From: Paenisporosarcina macmurdoensis
GTDB lineage: Bacteria > Bacillota > Bacilli > Bacillales_A > Planococcaceae
Direction of reading: 5' to 3'
Assembly (NCBI RefSeq): GCF_042658845.1
Contig: NZ_JBHSRI010000020.1
Coordinates: 1-56,161 of the forward strand
Length of the DNA stretch: 56,161 nt
Shown: positions 16,349-25,038 of the stretch, one piece after another
How positions within the stretch are numbered: position 1 is the stretch's first letter
Layout: each line of letters begins with the position of its first letter
Notes under the pieces: model-generated
What the model saw: only the letters and a program-made list of their open reading frames with translations
What the model was told of the DNA's origin: nothing
Database searches by the model: none
Position numbers and translations under genes: made by a program

Positions 16349-17818
16349 ATGAAAACTGACTTTACCCGTATATATATAGATGGAAAATGGTTGAACGGAA
16401 ATAGTGAAAAATCAATAATCAATGTAAATCCGTTTAATGGAGAAGAGCTTTTTACGATACAATCTGCCAATAAAGAAGATTTAGACTCAGCTTATAAAGC
16501 TGCACAGCAAGCACAGGACGAATGGGCTAAAGAACTCCCTCAGAATAAACGTGCCATATTGGAAAAAGCACTAGTTGTCATGCAAGAAAATAAAGAGCTG
16601 ATCATTGACTGGTTAATTAAAGAGGCTGGTAGTACCTTTATGAAAGCAAGTGCTGAATTCGGAGCCTCGATTAATATCTTAAAAGAAGCAACGACCTATC
16701 CTTTCCGCATGGAAGGAAAAATCCTGCCTTCTCAAACACCTGGCAAAGAAAACAGAGTATATCGTAATCCCTTAGGTGTCATTGGAATTATTAGCCCTTG
16801 GAACTTCCCTTTCCACTTAGCCATTCGCTCGATAGCTCCTGCTATAGCCACAGGAAATGCAGTAGTTATTAAACCAGCAACGGATACACCTGTTACAGGC
16901 GGTTTGTTATTCGCAAGCATTTTTGAAGCAGCGGGTCTTCCAAAAGGGTTGTTGAATGTCATTGTGGGACGCGGCTCTGAGATTGGTGATGAAATTGTCA
17001 CTCACAAAACGCCTCGCCTAATTTCGTTTACTGGTTCAACTGATGTAGGTAGACATATCGGAGAACTTGCTGGAAAAGGGCTGAAAAAAACAGCTCTCGA
17101 GTTGGGCGGAAATAACGTCTTTATTGTAATGGATGATGCAAATATAGAGCAAGCGGTTGAATCAGCTTTGTTTGGTAAGTTCTATCATCAAGGTCAAATT
17201 TGCATGTCCATTAATCGGATCTTAGTTCACAAAGAAGTTTATGACGAGTTTGCTGAGTTATTTATTAACATGGCTAAAAATCTTAAATACGGCAATCCTG
17301 CCGACAAAGATACAAACGTTGGTCCTCTAATTAATCACGACCAAGTTGAGCGTATTTTAGGCGACTTAAAAACAAGTGTTGAACAAGGAGCTAAGATTCG
17401 TCTAGGTGGAACTGTTGAGGGTAATGTATTGGCCCCTACTGTGTTAACTGATGTAACGAATACAATGCCTATTGCAGAAAATGAAATTTTCGGTCCAGTT
17501 GCCATCCTTATTCCGTTTGACAGTGAAGAAGAAGCGATTGAAATGGCGAATATTTACCCATTTGGCTTAAGCGGATCTGTTCACTCTTCTAATATTGAGC
17601 GAGGAACATCGATTGCACATAAAATACACACAGGCATGATTCATGTGAATGATCAATCCGTAAACGATGAAGCACATATGCCTTTTGGCGGCGAAAAAGA
17701 CTCTGGCCTTGGCCGCTTCAATGGTGAATGGGTGCTCGAAGAATTTACTACGTTAAAATGGTTGTCGGTACAACATATCCGTCGTGACTATGGACCATTT
17801 ATTAATCAACTAAAATAA
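16349..17818 (+). CDS. NAD(P)-dependent aldehyde dehydrogenase (aromatic-aldehyde / YfmT-like)
   Basis: The 489-aa soluble ALDH-superfamily enzyme shows the cofactor-binding stretch ISPWNFPFHLAIRSIAPA, the glycine motif FTGSTDVGR, the general base Glu in ALELGGNN and the catalytic Cys in GQICMSINR, then EIFGPV and the C-terminal MPFGGEKDSGLGR. The closest remembered group is the benzaldehyde/vanillin dehydrogenase (YfmT) branch, but the physiological aldehyde is not known. AAAGGAGAG precedes the ATG by about 9 nt. It stands alone with its own terminator at 17830. Confidence 0.88.
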   Translation: MKTDFTRIYIDGKWLNGNSEKSIINVNPFNGEELFTIQSANKEDLDSAYKAAQQAQDEWAKELPQNKRAILEKALVVMQENKELIIDWLIKEAGSTFMKASAEFGASINILKEATTYPFRMEGKILPSQTPGKENRVYRNPLGVIGIISPWNFPFHLAIRSIAPAIATGNAVVIKPATDTPVTGGLLFASIFEAAGLPKGLLNVIVGRGSEIGDEIVTHKTPRLISFTGSTDVGRHIGELAGKGLKKTALELGGNNVFIVMDDANIEQAVESALFGKFYHQGQICMSINRILVHKEVYDEFAELFINMAKNLKYGNPADKDTNVGPLINHDQVERILGDLKTSVEQGAKIRLGGTVEGNVLAPTVLTDVTNTMPIAENEIFGPVAILIPFDSEEEAIEMANIYPFGLSGSVHSSNIERGTSIAHKIHTGMIHVNDQSVNDEAHMPFGGEKDSGLGRFNGEWVLEEFTTLKWLSVQHIRRDYGPFINQLK

Positions 17819-17829
17819 AGTTATGATTA

Positions 17830-17863
17830 AGAAACCAGCCTTTACTACAGAGGCTGGTTTTTC
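17830..17863. terminator. Bidirectional terminator between aldehyde dehydrogenase and ogt
   Basis: Stem AAACCAGCC/GGCTGGTTT with T-runs on both strands, placed between the two convergent stop codons. Confidence 0.9.
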
Positions 17864-17883
17864 TATGGAGACAGTGTATGATC

Positions 17884-18414
17884 TTACTTGGAAATCTCTT
17901 TTGTGAGTTCCAATGCCAATAGTTGTTCTTTCATTTCGAGTCCGCCACGGTAGCCAGCCAGTTTCCCGCTCTTTGCAAGGACGCGATGACAAGGAACCGT
18001 TATTAACACTGGATTTGCCCCGATAGCAGTACCAACAGCACGAACTGATCCAGGTTTTTGAACACGGACCGCAATATCTGTGTACGATACCGTTTGACCG
18101 TAAGGAATTTCTTGTAAGGCTTTCCAAACTTCCTTTTGAAATGGGGTTCCATGGAGGTCGACAGGTTCAGAGAAGTTCTTGCGTTTACCTGATACATAAT
18201 CAATTAACTCATCCTTATAAGATTTCATGTTTTCAGCATTTTCAACTAAATCGTAAATCGGTAGACGTTTTTTCGCCCAGTTTTCAAGTTCTTCAAATCC
18301 TTTGTTTTGCGATCCTACATAACAAAGTCCTTGTGCTGTCGCAGCGATACACATATTCCATTGTTCATGTTCCAATCGAGTCCAATAAATGAACCTCCCA
18401 TTACTCTCTTCCAT
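17884..18414 (-). CDS. ogt: Methylated-DNA--protein-cysteine methyltransferase (AdaB/Ogt)
   Basis: The suicide repair protein moves the methyl group from O6-methylguanine to its own cysteine. The acceptor motif VPCHRVLAKSGKLAGYRGG is intact, and the helix-turn-helix PFQKEVWKALQEIPYGQT plus SVRAVGTAIGANP are typical. The open frame runs to 18501, but the fitting start is the ATG at 18414 (176 aa), 9 nt after a GGAGG that lies inside the last codons of adaA; the ATG overlaps the adaA stop region by 14 nt. The adaA-ogt pair forms an alkylation-response operon as in B. subtilis adaA-adaB. Confidence 0.93.
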   Translation of the reverse strand: MEESNGRFIYWTRLEHEQWNMCIAATAQGLCYVGSQNKGFEELENWAKKRLPIYDLVENAENMKSYKDELIDYVSGKRKNFSEPVDLHGTPFQKEVWKALQEIPYGQTVSYTDIAVRVQKPGSVRAVGTAIGANPVLITVPCHRVLAKSGKLAGYRGGLEMKEQLLALELTKEISK

Positions 18415-18994
18415 CTTCTGATACCTCCAAGAGTGATTTTCTATATTGCAAAGGTGTATACCCTGTTTTTTTCTTAAAAAGGGTGATGAAATAAGGTGCA
18501 TTCGGGAATCCTATTCGTTGACCGATTTCTCCAATCGACTTATCAGTAGCCTTCAAATGGTCTTTCGCATAGTCGATTCTCACATTTTGAATATATTCGA
18601 CAGGTGTTATGCCCTTGATTCGCTTAAACGTTCGTTGTAAATGATAAGGACTTCCATGGCACATATCCGCAAGTACCTCTAGCGTCAATGGTTGTGAATA
18701 GTGGCTGTCTATATAGTCGGCAATTTGCACAACCCAGTCTTCATCAGGTACATGTAACCCCTCTGGTTTACAGCGTTTACACGACCTAAATCCTTGTGTT
18801 AATGCTTGTTGTGCATTCTTGTAAATAAAGACATTGGTTTTATTCGGTAGTCTCGATTTACAAGAAGGTCTACAAAAAATACCCGTCGACTTTACCGCGT
18901 AAATAAAGATAGGATCGTACGATGCATCATTGTGCGTAATTGCCTGCCATTGCTCGTCTGATATAGATGTAAATTGTTGATCATCCTTGTGCAT
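18401..18994 (-). CDS. adaA: Ada regulatory protein: methylphosphotriester sensor and AraC-type activator
   Basis: The 197-aa protein begins with the Ada zinc domain, with four cysteines in GIFCRPSCKSR and CKRCKPEG, the first of which accepts methyl groups from DNA phosphotriesters. An AraC-type double helix-turn-helix follows (about 88-190: LTLEVLADMCHGSPYHLQR and IGEIGQRIGFPNAPYFITL). Methylation turns such proteins into activators of their own operon. It lacks the O6-methylguanine domain of E. coli Ada; that activity is the separate ogt gene overlapping its 3' end. Confidence 0.94.
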   Translation of the reverse strand: MHKDDQQFTSISDEQWQAITHNDASYDPIFIYAVKSTGIFCRPSCKSRLPNKTNVFIYKNAQQALTQGFRSCKRCKPEGLHVPDEDWVVQIADYIDSHYSQPLTLEVLADMCHGSPYHLQRTFKRIKGITPVEYIQNVRIDYAKDHLKATDKSIGEIGQRIGFPNAPYFITLFKKKTGYTPLQYRKSLLEVSEDGRE

Positions 18995-19173
18995 GGACTC
19001 ACCTCTTATCTACTATAAGTATACCCGCTTCACATACTCAGCAGATGGTATTTGGAACGCAAAAGCAAGATAACGAAATTTAATGTGGTGAACTTGAGAA
19101 ATTATTAGTTAGTAATAATGAATATGCCAGAAATGATGTCTTTCTAGGGAGGAATAGTGTCCTCCTCCAAGCG

Positions 19174-19299
19174 AATGGACGACAGAGGACGATGAGTGGA
19201 CAACAAACCAAGTTAAGTGGACGATGAAGCACAACGAGTGGGCAATCAAGCACGATGAGTGGACGATAAACCACAATGAGTGGACAATAACCAATGCCT
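19174..19299. repeat. Array of six 21-bp tandem repeats (family A)
   Basis: Six consecutive units of exactly 21 bp start at 19174, 19195, 19216, 19237, 19258 and 19279, each built on AGTGGACgAtaAAcCACaatg. Read on the minus strand the core is GGTTTATCGTCCACTC. The array fills most of the gap between adaA and the antiporter terminator. As 21 is divisible by three it keeps frames open on both strands, but nothing suggests translation. Related arrays lie near 45.8-46.2 kb and 55.4 kb. Confidence 0.85.
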
Positions 19300-19311
19300 C
19301 CAATTTCAGTA

Positions 19312-19343
19312 AAGAAAAACCCAACTCACAAACAGTTGGGTTT
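19312..19343 (-). terminator. Terminator of the antiporter gene
   Basis: Stem AAACCCAACT/AGTTGGGTTT followed by TTC-rich T-run on the minus strand. Confidence 0.88.
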
Positions 19344-19357
19344 AATCGTATGAAGCG

Positions 19358-20503
19358 TTATTCTTCTTTTTTGTCACCCATTAATTTCCGACTAATTTTC
19401 GGGGCCATTTGAAATAGTACCATGCCTAGCAGGGCAGCGATTAATATGTACATCCCTGCAAAAATTTGCACGACACCGGTTGCTAATGCCGCAATAATAA
19501 CGGAGAACTCACCTCTAGGTGTAAGTGCTAGTCCACTTTCAAACGACTCCCGCTTGTCCAAACCGTACCATCGCCCACCAAAATAACCGACAATTAATTT
19601 GGCAAAAACTGACCAAATCACAACGACAATTAGCAATCCAAATGCTGGTACTTCTTTTGTGAATTCCAATGTCAGTCCAAAGTTTAAAAAGAAGAAGGGC
19701 AAAAATAAATTCCTCACGGGCATTGCCACTTCTTGAACTTTGTCTTTAAAACTCGTTTCCGCAAGCATGATACCTGCTAGGAACGCGCCGATTACTTCTG
19801 ATAATCCCAAAAATAGCGCAAATCCGCCATATGTGATCGCGACACCGAGTACAAACAACACGAAATAATCTTCTTCGAGAAAACGGTTAATCAGATGATG
19901 AACTTTTTTGAACAACACTTTACCGATAACAAGAGCACCTAATACAAGCAGTGCGATTTTCAGGAAAACAAATACAAAATCCATTCCCGAGAAGCCATCT
20001 CCACTTAAGCCTATTAATACCGTAATTAAAATAGGCGCAATCAGGTCTTCGAATATCAACAAGGACAAAATGAACCCAGATTCCTTATTGTCGAGTTTGT
20101 TTTTATGTTCTAGCAACTTAACCGTAATAGATGAGCTAGTAGCATATACCAAACCCCCAATTAACAGCGAGGTAAATAGGTCATGACCAAAGAACATAGC
20201 GATCGCAAAGGTAACACCCAAACCGAGAACGACGTCGAGCACACTGGCTTTCCAGACTTTCTTGCCTTTTTTACCGAGCTCTTTGAACGTAAACTTCATA
20301 CCTAATAAGAAGAACAGTACAATTAATCCGATTTCTCCTGCTACCTTAAATACATCCGTGTCTCCAAAGTAATTTGTAAAGGATAATGCAGCACCCAATA
20401 AAATAAAAATCACGATGTCTGGTATACGTAGCAATTTAATTCCAACAAAAGCCGCAACAAACAATGCAAACAGGATTAACCCTATCGCCAGTGGCAAATT
20501 CAT
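19358..20503 (-). CDS. CPA2-family monovalent cation:proton antiporter (KefB/KhtU-like)
   Basis: The 381-aa integral membrane protein from the ATG at 20503 has about 12 helices, with LPLAIGLILFALFVAAFVG at the start and the family stretches LFFLLGMKFTFKEL, GGLVYATSSSITVKLLEH, LLIFEDLIAPILI and ALTPRGEFSVIIAALATG. These fit the sodium/proton exchanger (CPA2) fold that exchanges K+ or Na+ for H+. No cytosolic TrkA-N/TrkA-C domain is fused; in B. subtilis such channels use separate subunits, and none is encoded here. An upstream TTG (20530) would add nine residues, but the hydrophobic N-terminus favours the ATG. Ion specificity is unknown. Confidence 0.85.
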   Translation of the reverse strand: MNLPLAIGLILFALFVAAFVGIKLLRIPDIVIFILLGAALSFTNYFGDTDVFKVAGEIGLIVLFFLLGMKFTFKELGKKGKKVWKASVLDVVLGLGVTFAIAMFFGHDLFTSLLIGGLVYATSSSITVKLLEHKNKLDNKESGFILSLLIFEDLIAPILITVLIGLSGDGFSGMDFVFVFLKIALLVLGALVIGKVLFKKVHHLINRFLEEDYFVLFVLGVAITYGGFALFLGLSEVIGAFLAGIMLAETSFKDKVQEVAMPVRNLFLPFFFLNFGLTLEFTKEVPAFGLLIVVVIWSVFAKLIVGYFGGRWYGLDKRESFESGLALTPRGEFSVIIAALATGVVQIFAGMYILIAALLGMVLFQMAPKISRKLMGDKKEE

Positions 20504-20586
20504 TCTCGACTCACATCCCTTCTGTAACAAGTTGAATATATCCTTTACTTACCCTAAATCGCTCTTACTTATCGATCTTATCACAT

Positions 20587-20613
20587 AAAAATGACCATCA
20601 ATTTGATGGTCAT
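20587..20613 (-). terminator. Terminator of the DUF1292 gene
   Basis: Near-perfect palindrome ATGACCATCAA/TTGATGGTCAT followed by T5 on the minus strand, 57 bp after the stop codon. Confidence 0.8.
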
Positions 20614-20669
20614 AATTTTATCGTATTGTTCGTAAAAGAAAACGTTCCAATCCTCTATCGACCGTTTAT

Positions 20670-20957
20670 TTACTCTTCTTCTTCTGCATGTTCTTGAGCT
20701 TCTTGAGCTTCTTTAAACGCCGCAGAAATTCTATCAAATTCCTCATCTGTTTCAATTACAGATAATTCATCGCCGTCTTCCACTCGTAAGAAGAAAACAT
20801 CGATATCTTCTTTTGATTCATCTTGAGTTTCTTCAGCAAATCCAACAGCAGCGTATTCAACTTCATCGATTGTTAAAGTTCCTAGAACCTCAATCTCTTG
20901 TTCCTGTTCGTTCTCATCCAATAATACAAATATGTTACCCACTTCTACTTTTTCCAT
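20670..20957 (-). CDS. DUF1292 family acidic protein (YrzB-like)
   Basis: The 95-aa, very acidic cytosolic protein matches DUF1292: MEKVEVGNIFVLLDENEQEQ, then YAAVGF and a Glu-rich C-terminus. The function of the family is unknown. The ATG at 20957 follows AAAGGGGA by 8 nt; an in-frame TTG six codons earlier is less well placed. It is monocistronic and followed by its own terminator. Confidence 0.85.
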   Translation of the reverse strand: MEKVEVGNIFVLLDENEQEQEIEVLGTLTIDEVEYAAVGFAEETQDESKEDIDVFFLRVEDGDELSVIETDEEFDRISAAFKEAQEAQEHAEEEE

Positions 20958-21161
20958 TTTACATTCCCCTTTCAATACTTTATTACGTTAGTTTTCAAGT
21001 TCATTTACTTCTTAACGTGTCTATACAGTCACGATAAGTGATTTCTCATACAAACAGAATGAGTAATTATAACACTTTACTGTTGCTTCTAGTATTTCAT
21101 ACATTGTTATTTTCATTCATTATTCAATTTTACAGAGTATCTACCTTTTTACCCTAGAATT

Positions 21162-21201
21162 AAAAGAGTCAAACCTTATATTATCAAGGTTTGACTCTTT
21201 T
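21162..21201. terminator. Terminator of the DUF4097-EcsC region
   Basis: Long perfect stem AAAAGAGTCAAACCTT/AAGGTTTGACTCTTTT with loop ATATTATC and T-runs on both strands. It ends the leftward DUF4097 gene. Confidence 0.9.
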
Positions 21202-21265
21202 CTAGAATGATGGTTTTCTAATTACATCTTAGCTTCATTAAAAAATCAATTCATTTCGTTCGTCT

Positions 21266-22063
21266 TTATTTCGTTACTGTAATTGAACCATTATCTGTCC
21301 GTAACTTAATTAAATGTTTACCTTCACCGTAAGTTGAACGCTTAATCTCATTACCAAATATGATGATTTTGCCGTTATCCGATTCCGAATCTATGGTCGC
21401 ATTTGCCGGTTCAGATTCAGTTTTCATCTCGATACTGCCGTTGTCTGTTGCTAAATCAATCGGCCATTCTAATTTATTTGTTAGCACGGAGATTTGTCCA
21501 TTATCCGTAGTTCCTTTGATTTTACCTTCGACATGGTCCAATACGATTTTACCGTTATCAGTTTCAACAGTAACCGAGTTGGCTACAACCTTTTTCAGTA
21601 AGATTTTGCCATTGTCTGTCTCTAATAAAACCATTTCGGCTTGTAGATTTTCTACATTGATAAGCCCATTGTTACTCTTTACCTGGATGTTTTCATATTG
21701 TTTTTCTGGAACGTTGACGATCAATTTCAAGTCACGTGAATGGAATCCAAACCAAAAGAAAATTCGGCGTTTCTGTTTCAAATGCACGGAAAGTGTATCT
21801 CCTTTTACATCTACCTCAAAATTGTATTTTGCCTTTGTACTAGCACCTTCATATTCAACAGTTGCATCTGAACTTTTGGTCGGTACAATGACGACCTCGG
21901 CATTGTTTGTAGAAACTTCAATGTTCGTGAATGAAGAATCTTCAACTACTTTTTTCTTATTGTCGTTCTGTGCAAAGACATCCATTGTTTTGAACATAAA
22001 CGTGATTCCACCTGCTATTACTAGCAATACCAAGAATGAAATAACTAGTTTGTTTTTAAACAT
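21266..22063 (-). CDS. DUF4097 beta-repeat protein, membrane-anchored (LiaG/YvlB-like)
   Basis: The protein is about 265 aa with one N-terminal membrane anchor or signal segment (KNKLVISFLVLLVIAGGITF) and an extracytoplasmic right-handed beta-helix made of short repeats. The phrase TDNGKI or a close variant recurs about every 20 residues (ETDNGKILLK, ETDNGKIVLD, TTDNGQISVL, ATDNGSIEMK, ESDNGKIIIF, RTDNGSITVT). DUF4097 proteins are often linked to envelope-stress systems; the precise role is unknown. Two ATGs stand in tandem (22066, 22063). It lies 17-20 bp downstream of the EcsC gene, likely in one operon. Confidence 0.85.
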   Translation of the reverse strand: MFKNKLVISFLVLLVIAGGITFMFKTMDVFAQNDNKKKVVEDSSFTNIEVSTNNAEVVIVPTKSSDATVEYEGASTKAKYNFEVDVKGDTLSVHLKQKRRIFFWFGFHSRDLKLIVNVPEKQYENIQVKSNNGLINVENLQAEMVLLETDNGKILLKKVVANSVTVETDNGKIVLDHVEGKIKGTTDNGQISVLTNKLEWPIDLATDNGSIEMKTESEPANATIDSESDNGKIIIFGNEIKRSTYGEGKHLIKLRTDNGSITVTK

Positions 22064-22083
22064 CATTTTGTATCAGCTCCCTT

Positions 22084-22797
22084 TTATTTGGCATGCAATA
22101 AACGCAATCTGTATGAATTCATTGCGCTTTCTCCGAGTTGGTCTAACAGATTGTAATTGGCAAACGCACCAACCACTGCGCCAATTCCAGGTAGCATTTG
22201 GAACATTTTCACTAAATCAATGTAATCCCGATATTCCTGTTGAAATTCCCGCCAGTCCATATCGGCGACCAGGGCTTTTTGTTGCTCCCAGTTTTCAATG
22301 ATAAATAATGTCTCTTTTCGTTTTTCCTCGCTTGAGAAGGCCAATAGAAATATGTGCAGGATGAAGAGTCTTTCTTCGGTATCATCCGTATCAAATCCAT
22401 ACACAGCAGCGGCTTCAAACAGAAATTTCATTTTGATGGATAATAGCAATGGAAAATCAGCGATGCCAAGCAGTATGCCCCCTGCACCTGTTCCAGCACC
22501 TTCAATCGTTGCCGTCTTTCTGAAGGTAGAAAGCTTTTCCTTAAATAGTTCGTCTCTCTCAAAGAGACTTAATTTCTGTGATGATCGTTTTTTCGTCGTG
22601 AATTTTGAACCTGCGAGCGTGGCTTTCACCATGTTTTTAATGCTTTCCGTCATCACTTTATGAAACTTTTCTGGAAGAAGACCATTTATCCTCGTCTGTG
22701 CATTCTTTGACACACGACTTAGTAGTCCTGATTGTCTTGTCATTTTCTGCTTCCAAACCAGCAGTTCTTGTTCTACTTTCATCGTATAATCAACCAT
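22084..22797 (-). CDS. EcsC family protein
   Basis: The 237-aa protein from the ATG at 22797 (AAAGGG 8 nt upstream) has the EcsC features GAGTGAGGILLGIADFPLLLSIKMKFL and a C-terminal MLPGIGAVVGAFANYNLLDQL with two hydrophobic segments that may associate with the membrane. The open frame continues upstream to 22854 without a good ribosome site. EcsC was first seen next to an ABC transporter; its own role is unknown. The gene precedes DUF4097 in the same direction. Confidence 0.83.
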   Translation of the reverse strand: MVDYTMKVEQELLVWKQKMTRQSGLLSRVSKNAQTRINGLLPEKFHKVMTESIKNMVKATLAGSKFTTKKRSSQKLSLFERDELFKEKLSTFRKTATIEGAGTGAGGILLGIADFPLLLSIKMKFLFEAAAVYGFDTDDTEERLFILHIFLLAFSSEEKRKETLFIIENWEQQKALVADMDWREFQQEYRDYIDLVKMFQMLPGIGAVVGAFANYNLLDQLGESAMNSYRLRLLHAK

Positions 22798-22977
22798 ATT
22801 TTCTACCCTTTCTGTACAAACAATCATTTCCTTCGTTACTTTAAGTATAGCCATTGAGTAAATTATTCAAATGGACCTAGGAGGTGTTTACATCTAAGAC
22901 TTGAGACGTAGTAACCAAAGTTTCTACTTGAAAGGAAAATATACTCCCCCGTTAAAGCATATGATGCAAAATATAGA

Positions 22978-23027
22978 AAAGAAGGACTTTTTCAGATGGC
23001 TAAGCTGATAAAGTCCTTCTTTAATTT
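22978..23027 (-). terminator. Terminator of the LysM/beta-propeller gene
   Basis: Stem AAGAAGGACTTT/AAAGTCCTTCTT with inner TCAGATGGCTAAGCTGA, flanked by T-rich sequence on both sides. Confidence 0.88.
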
Positions 23028-23045
23028 GAATTTGTGTTGCTAAAA

Positions 23046-24857
23046 TCATAGAAAAATAAGGGTAGAACTTATTTCAGTCAGATGGTTTTGGGATACCCAC
23101 AAGATAAAATAATTGTACGTACTATCTCCAATTTGAATAGGTTGTGGATACCTGATAATTAGAGCAGCTTGATCTTCCATTTCTGGTGGTTGGTCCGCTG
23201 AAGGGAAAATAAAACATGCATCTTGTTGTTGGATTTGTGCTTTGATGATGCGAGGTGCGGAACCGTAAGGATGAAGCCCGTGGTAAGCTTCATTGAGACA
23301 TACTTCGTTAATCGTTTCATCTGAGGAAATCGCTGAAACTTGAAAGAAGCCATCGAGACCTTCATATCTTTCGTCTGTCTTCCTTTGCCAGTTTGAAGGG
23401 TATTGAAATTGAACGTTATAGACAGTGCTGGTATAGGTTTTCTTCATAGGAACAATTGCACTAGGGGACCATTGCAAAGACGTAATGAAGGCAACTTCTC
23501 TTAATCGAATCGGTACAGGATGCAAGATGTCAATCATCCATATTTCACTAGCCGTTCCATTGGTACAGTCTGAAAGATAGGCAATTTTCCTGCCATCTGG
23601 TGACCATGTTACAGGAGTGGCAAAACAATTTGATATAGCTCTCGTCAGGTCGTTTTTCCCTCGTCGACCAGTTGTTTTAATTAGAGAGAAATATCCAACT
23701 TCTTCAAAAGCAGTAGCACTGTAAGCAATAGTAGAGGAATTAGGAGACCATACTGGAAAATAGTTTTTAGCAAGAGGGCCACCCCTTACTTCAAAAATAC
23801 GCCCCGTTGAAATTTCTAATGTGTAAATAATGGAGATGCTCGCACCAGGAGTTGTGTAAAGTACGTAGGATCCATTTGGAGAAAGACGAGCATCATTAAA
23901 ACGACTTCCCGTGTTTTGAGTTATTTGTTGTTTATTTGTTCCATCGGTTTGAATACGGTATAGCTGACTAATTCCTGATGCGTCGGGCGCTTGAAAAAGC
24001 AATTCTGTCCCGCTCGGAAACCACTGGACATCTGTTGCACCAGGTTGGTTTATTTTTTGAAATTGATGTGTATTGATATTGTACAGAATTACATCATTCT
24101 TTTTCGTATAAGTTAGTATTTGACTGTCCGGTGACCAACTTACATAATTGCCTAAGCCTTCACTAAACTGATCAATACGGCTAATTCCACCTTCAGATAA
24201 CTGGAGGACATAGAGAATTTCATCTTTTCCTACAAAGGCGATTCTTGTACTGTCTGGTGACCAAAAGGGAATTGAAAAGGATTCTCCTAAACCGGTTGTG
24301 AATTGTAGATTCTCACCATTACTAGGGTTATACAACCATAGATCATAATCTCCCCCTACGTTGGATATATAGGCAATTAAACCTTGATCCCCGGGAGGAG
24401 CATATGGAATGATTAACTTCATACCCGGGAAAATGGTAGCCGATGGTAGGAGGTTCACTTCCCTGATTAGTTCAGGATTACTTTGTCCACTTGTTTTTAC
24501 ATTAAATTGAGATGCGATTTTAAATAATGTGTCCCCGGGTTGAACAATATAGTATGGGCTACCTAGAGGGACTTTCAACAGTTGACCCGCTTGTATGATA
24601 TAGGGAGGATCAAGCTTGTTTGCTTCGATAATAGCGGATTGTGGAACGCCGAAAAATTGAGCAATAGTAAAAACGGTATCTCCTGCCCTTACACGGATGA
24701 CATCGACACCAGGAGGAACGGAAAGTTGCTGACCTACGTAAATCGTGTAGGGTGTTTCCAAATTATTCGCAGCAATAAGGGACTCAACCGGTAGCTCCCA
24801 TCTCTTTGCTATCTGATACAGCGTATCCCCTGGACGGACGGTATAAAAAATTTGCAT
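23046..24857 (-). CDS. Triple-LysM protein with TolB-like beta-propeller and PsbP-like tail
   Basis: This 603-aa protein has three LysM domains at about 2-48, 51-96 and 100-152 (YTVRPGDTLYQIAKRW, RVRAGDTVFTIAQFF, YIVQPGDTLFKIASQF). About seven PD40/WD40-like propeller blades follow (160-455; recurring WSPDS, WSPDGRKIAY, LSPNGSYVLY). The C-terminal 130 residues (TSTVYNVQFQYPSNWQ) resemble a PsbP/MOG1-like domain. There is no signal peptide. LysM binds peptidoglycan, and in Bacillales many signal-less LysM proteins are placed on the spore during sporulation; that location is my inference. It is a single-gene unit starting at ATG 24857 with a GGAGG-like site. Confidence 0.85.
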   Translation of the reverse strand: MQIFYTVRPGDTLYQIAKRWELPVESLIAANNLETPYTIYVGQQLSVPPGVDVIRVRAGDTVFTIAQFFGVPQSAIIEANKLDPPYIIQAGQLLKVPLGSPYYIVQPGDTLFKIASQFNVKTSGQSNPELIREVNLLPSATIFPGMKLIIPYAPPGDQGLIAYISNVGGDYDLWLYNPSNGENLQFTTGLGESFSIPFWSPDSTRIAFVGKDEILYVLQLSEGGISRIDQFSEGLGNYVSWSPDSQILTYTKKNDVILYNINTHQFQKINQPGATDVQWFPSGTELLFQAPDASGISQLYRIQTDGTNKQQITQNTGSRFNDARLSPNGSYVLYTTPGASISIIYTLEISTGRIFEVRGGPLAKNYFPVWSPNSSTIAYSATAFEEVGYFSLIKTTGRRGKNDLTRAISNCFATPVTWSPDGRKIAYLSDCTNGTASEIWMIDILHPVPIRLREVAFITSLQWSPSAIVPMKKTYTSTVYNVQFQYPSNWQRKTDERYEGLDGFFQVSAISSDETINEVCLNEAYHGLHPYGSAPRIIKAQIQQQDACFIFPSADQPPEMEDQAALIIRYPQPIQIGDSTYNYFILWVSQNHLTEISSTLIFL

Positions 24858-24965
24858 CTCTTACCTCCAATATCATTTACATCTACTTTCGTTTTTTACC
24901 GAATACTTAACTTATCGCAGGAAGAAGTAGATAATGCATGCCGAAATCATTAAATCCGTAAATTC

Positions 24966-25007
24966 AAAAAAAGACTACCTCCCATTTTCATGAGATGTAG
25001 TCTTTTT
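24966..25007 (-). terminator. Terminator of the thermonuclease gene (first copy of a duplicated module)
   Basis: Stem AAGACTAC/GTAGTCTT around CTCCCATTTTCATGAGAT, followed by T-runs on both strands. An almost identical module is found at 26088-26130. Confidence 0.88.
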
Positions 25008-25038
25008 GCTTATAATTTAGTAAAGAACTGCAAGAGAT

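Noticed and set aside
19109..19412. Coding frames running through the 21-bp repeats on both strands
   Set aside because: The frames are open only because 21 is divisible by three; they lack ribosome sites and give repetitive, unfamiliar peptides.
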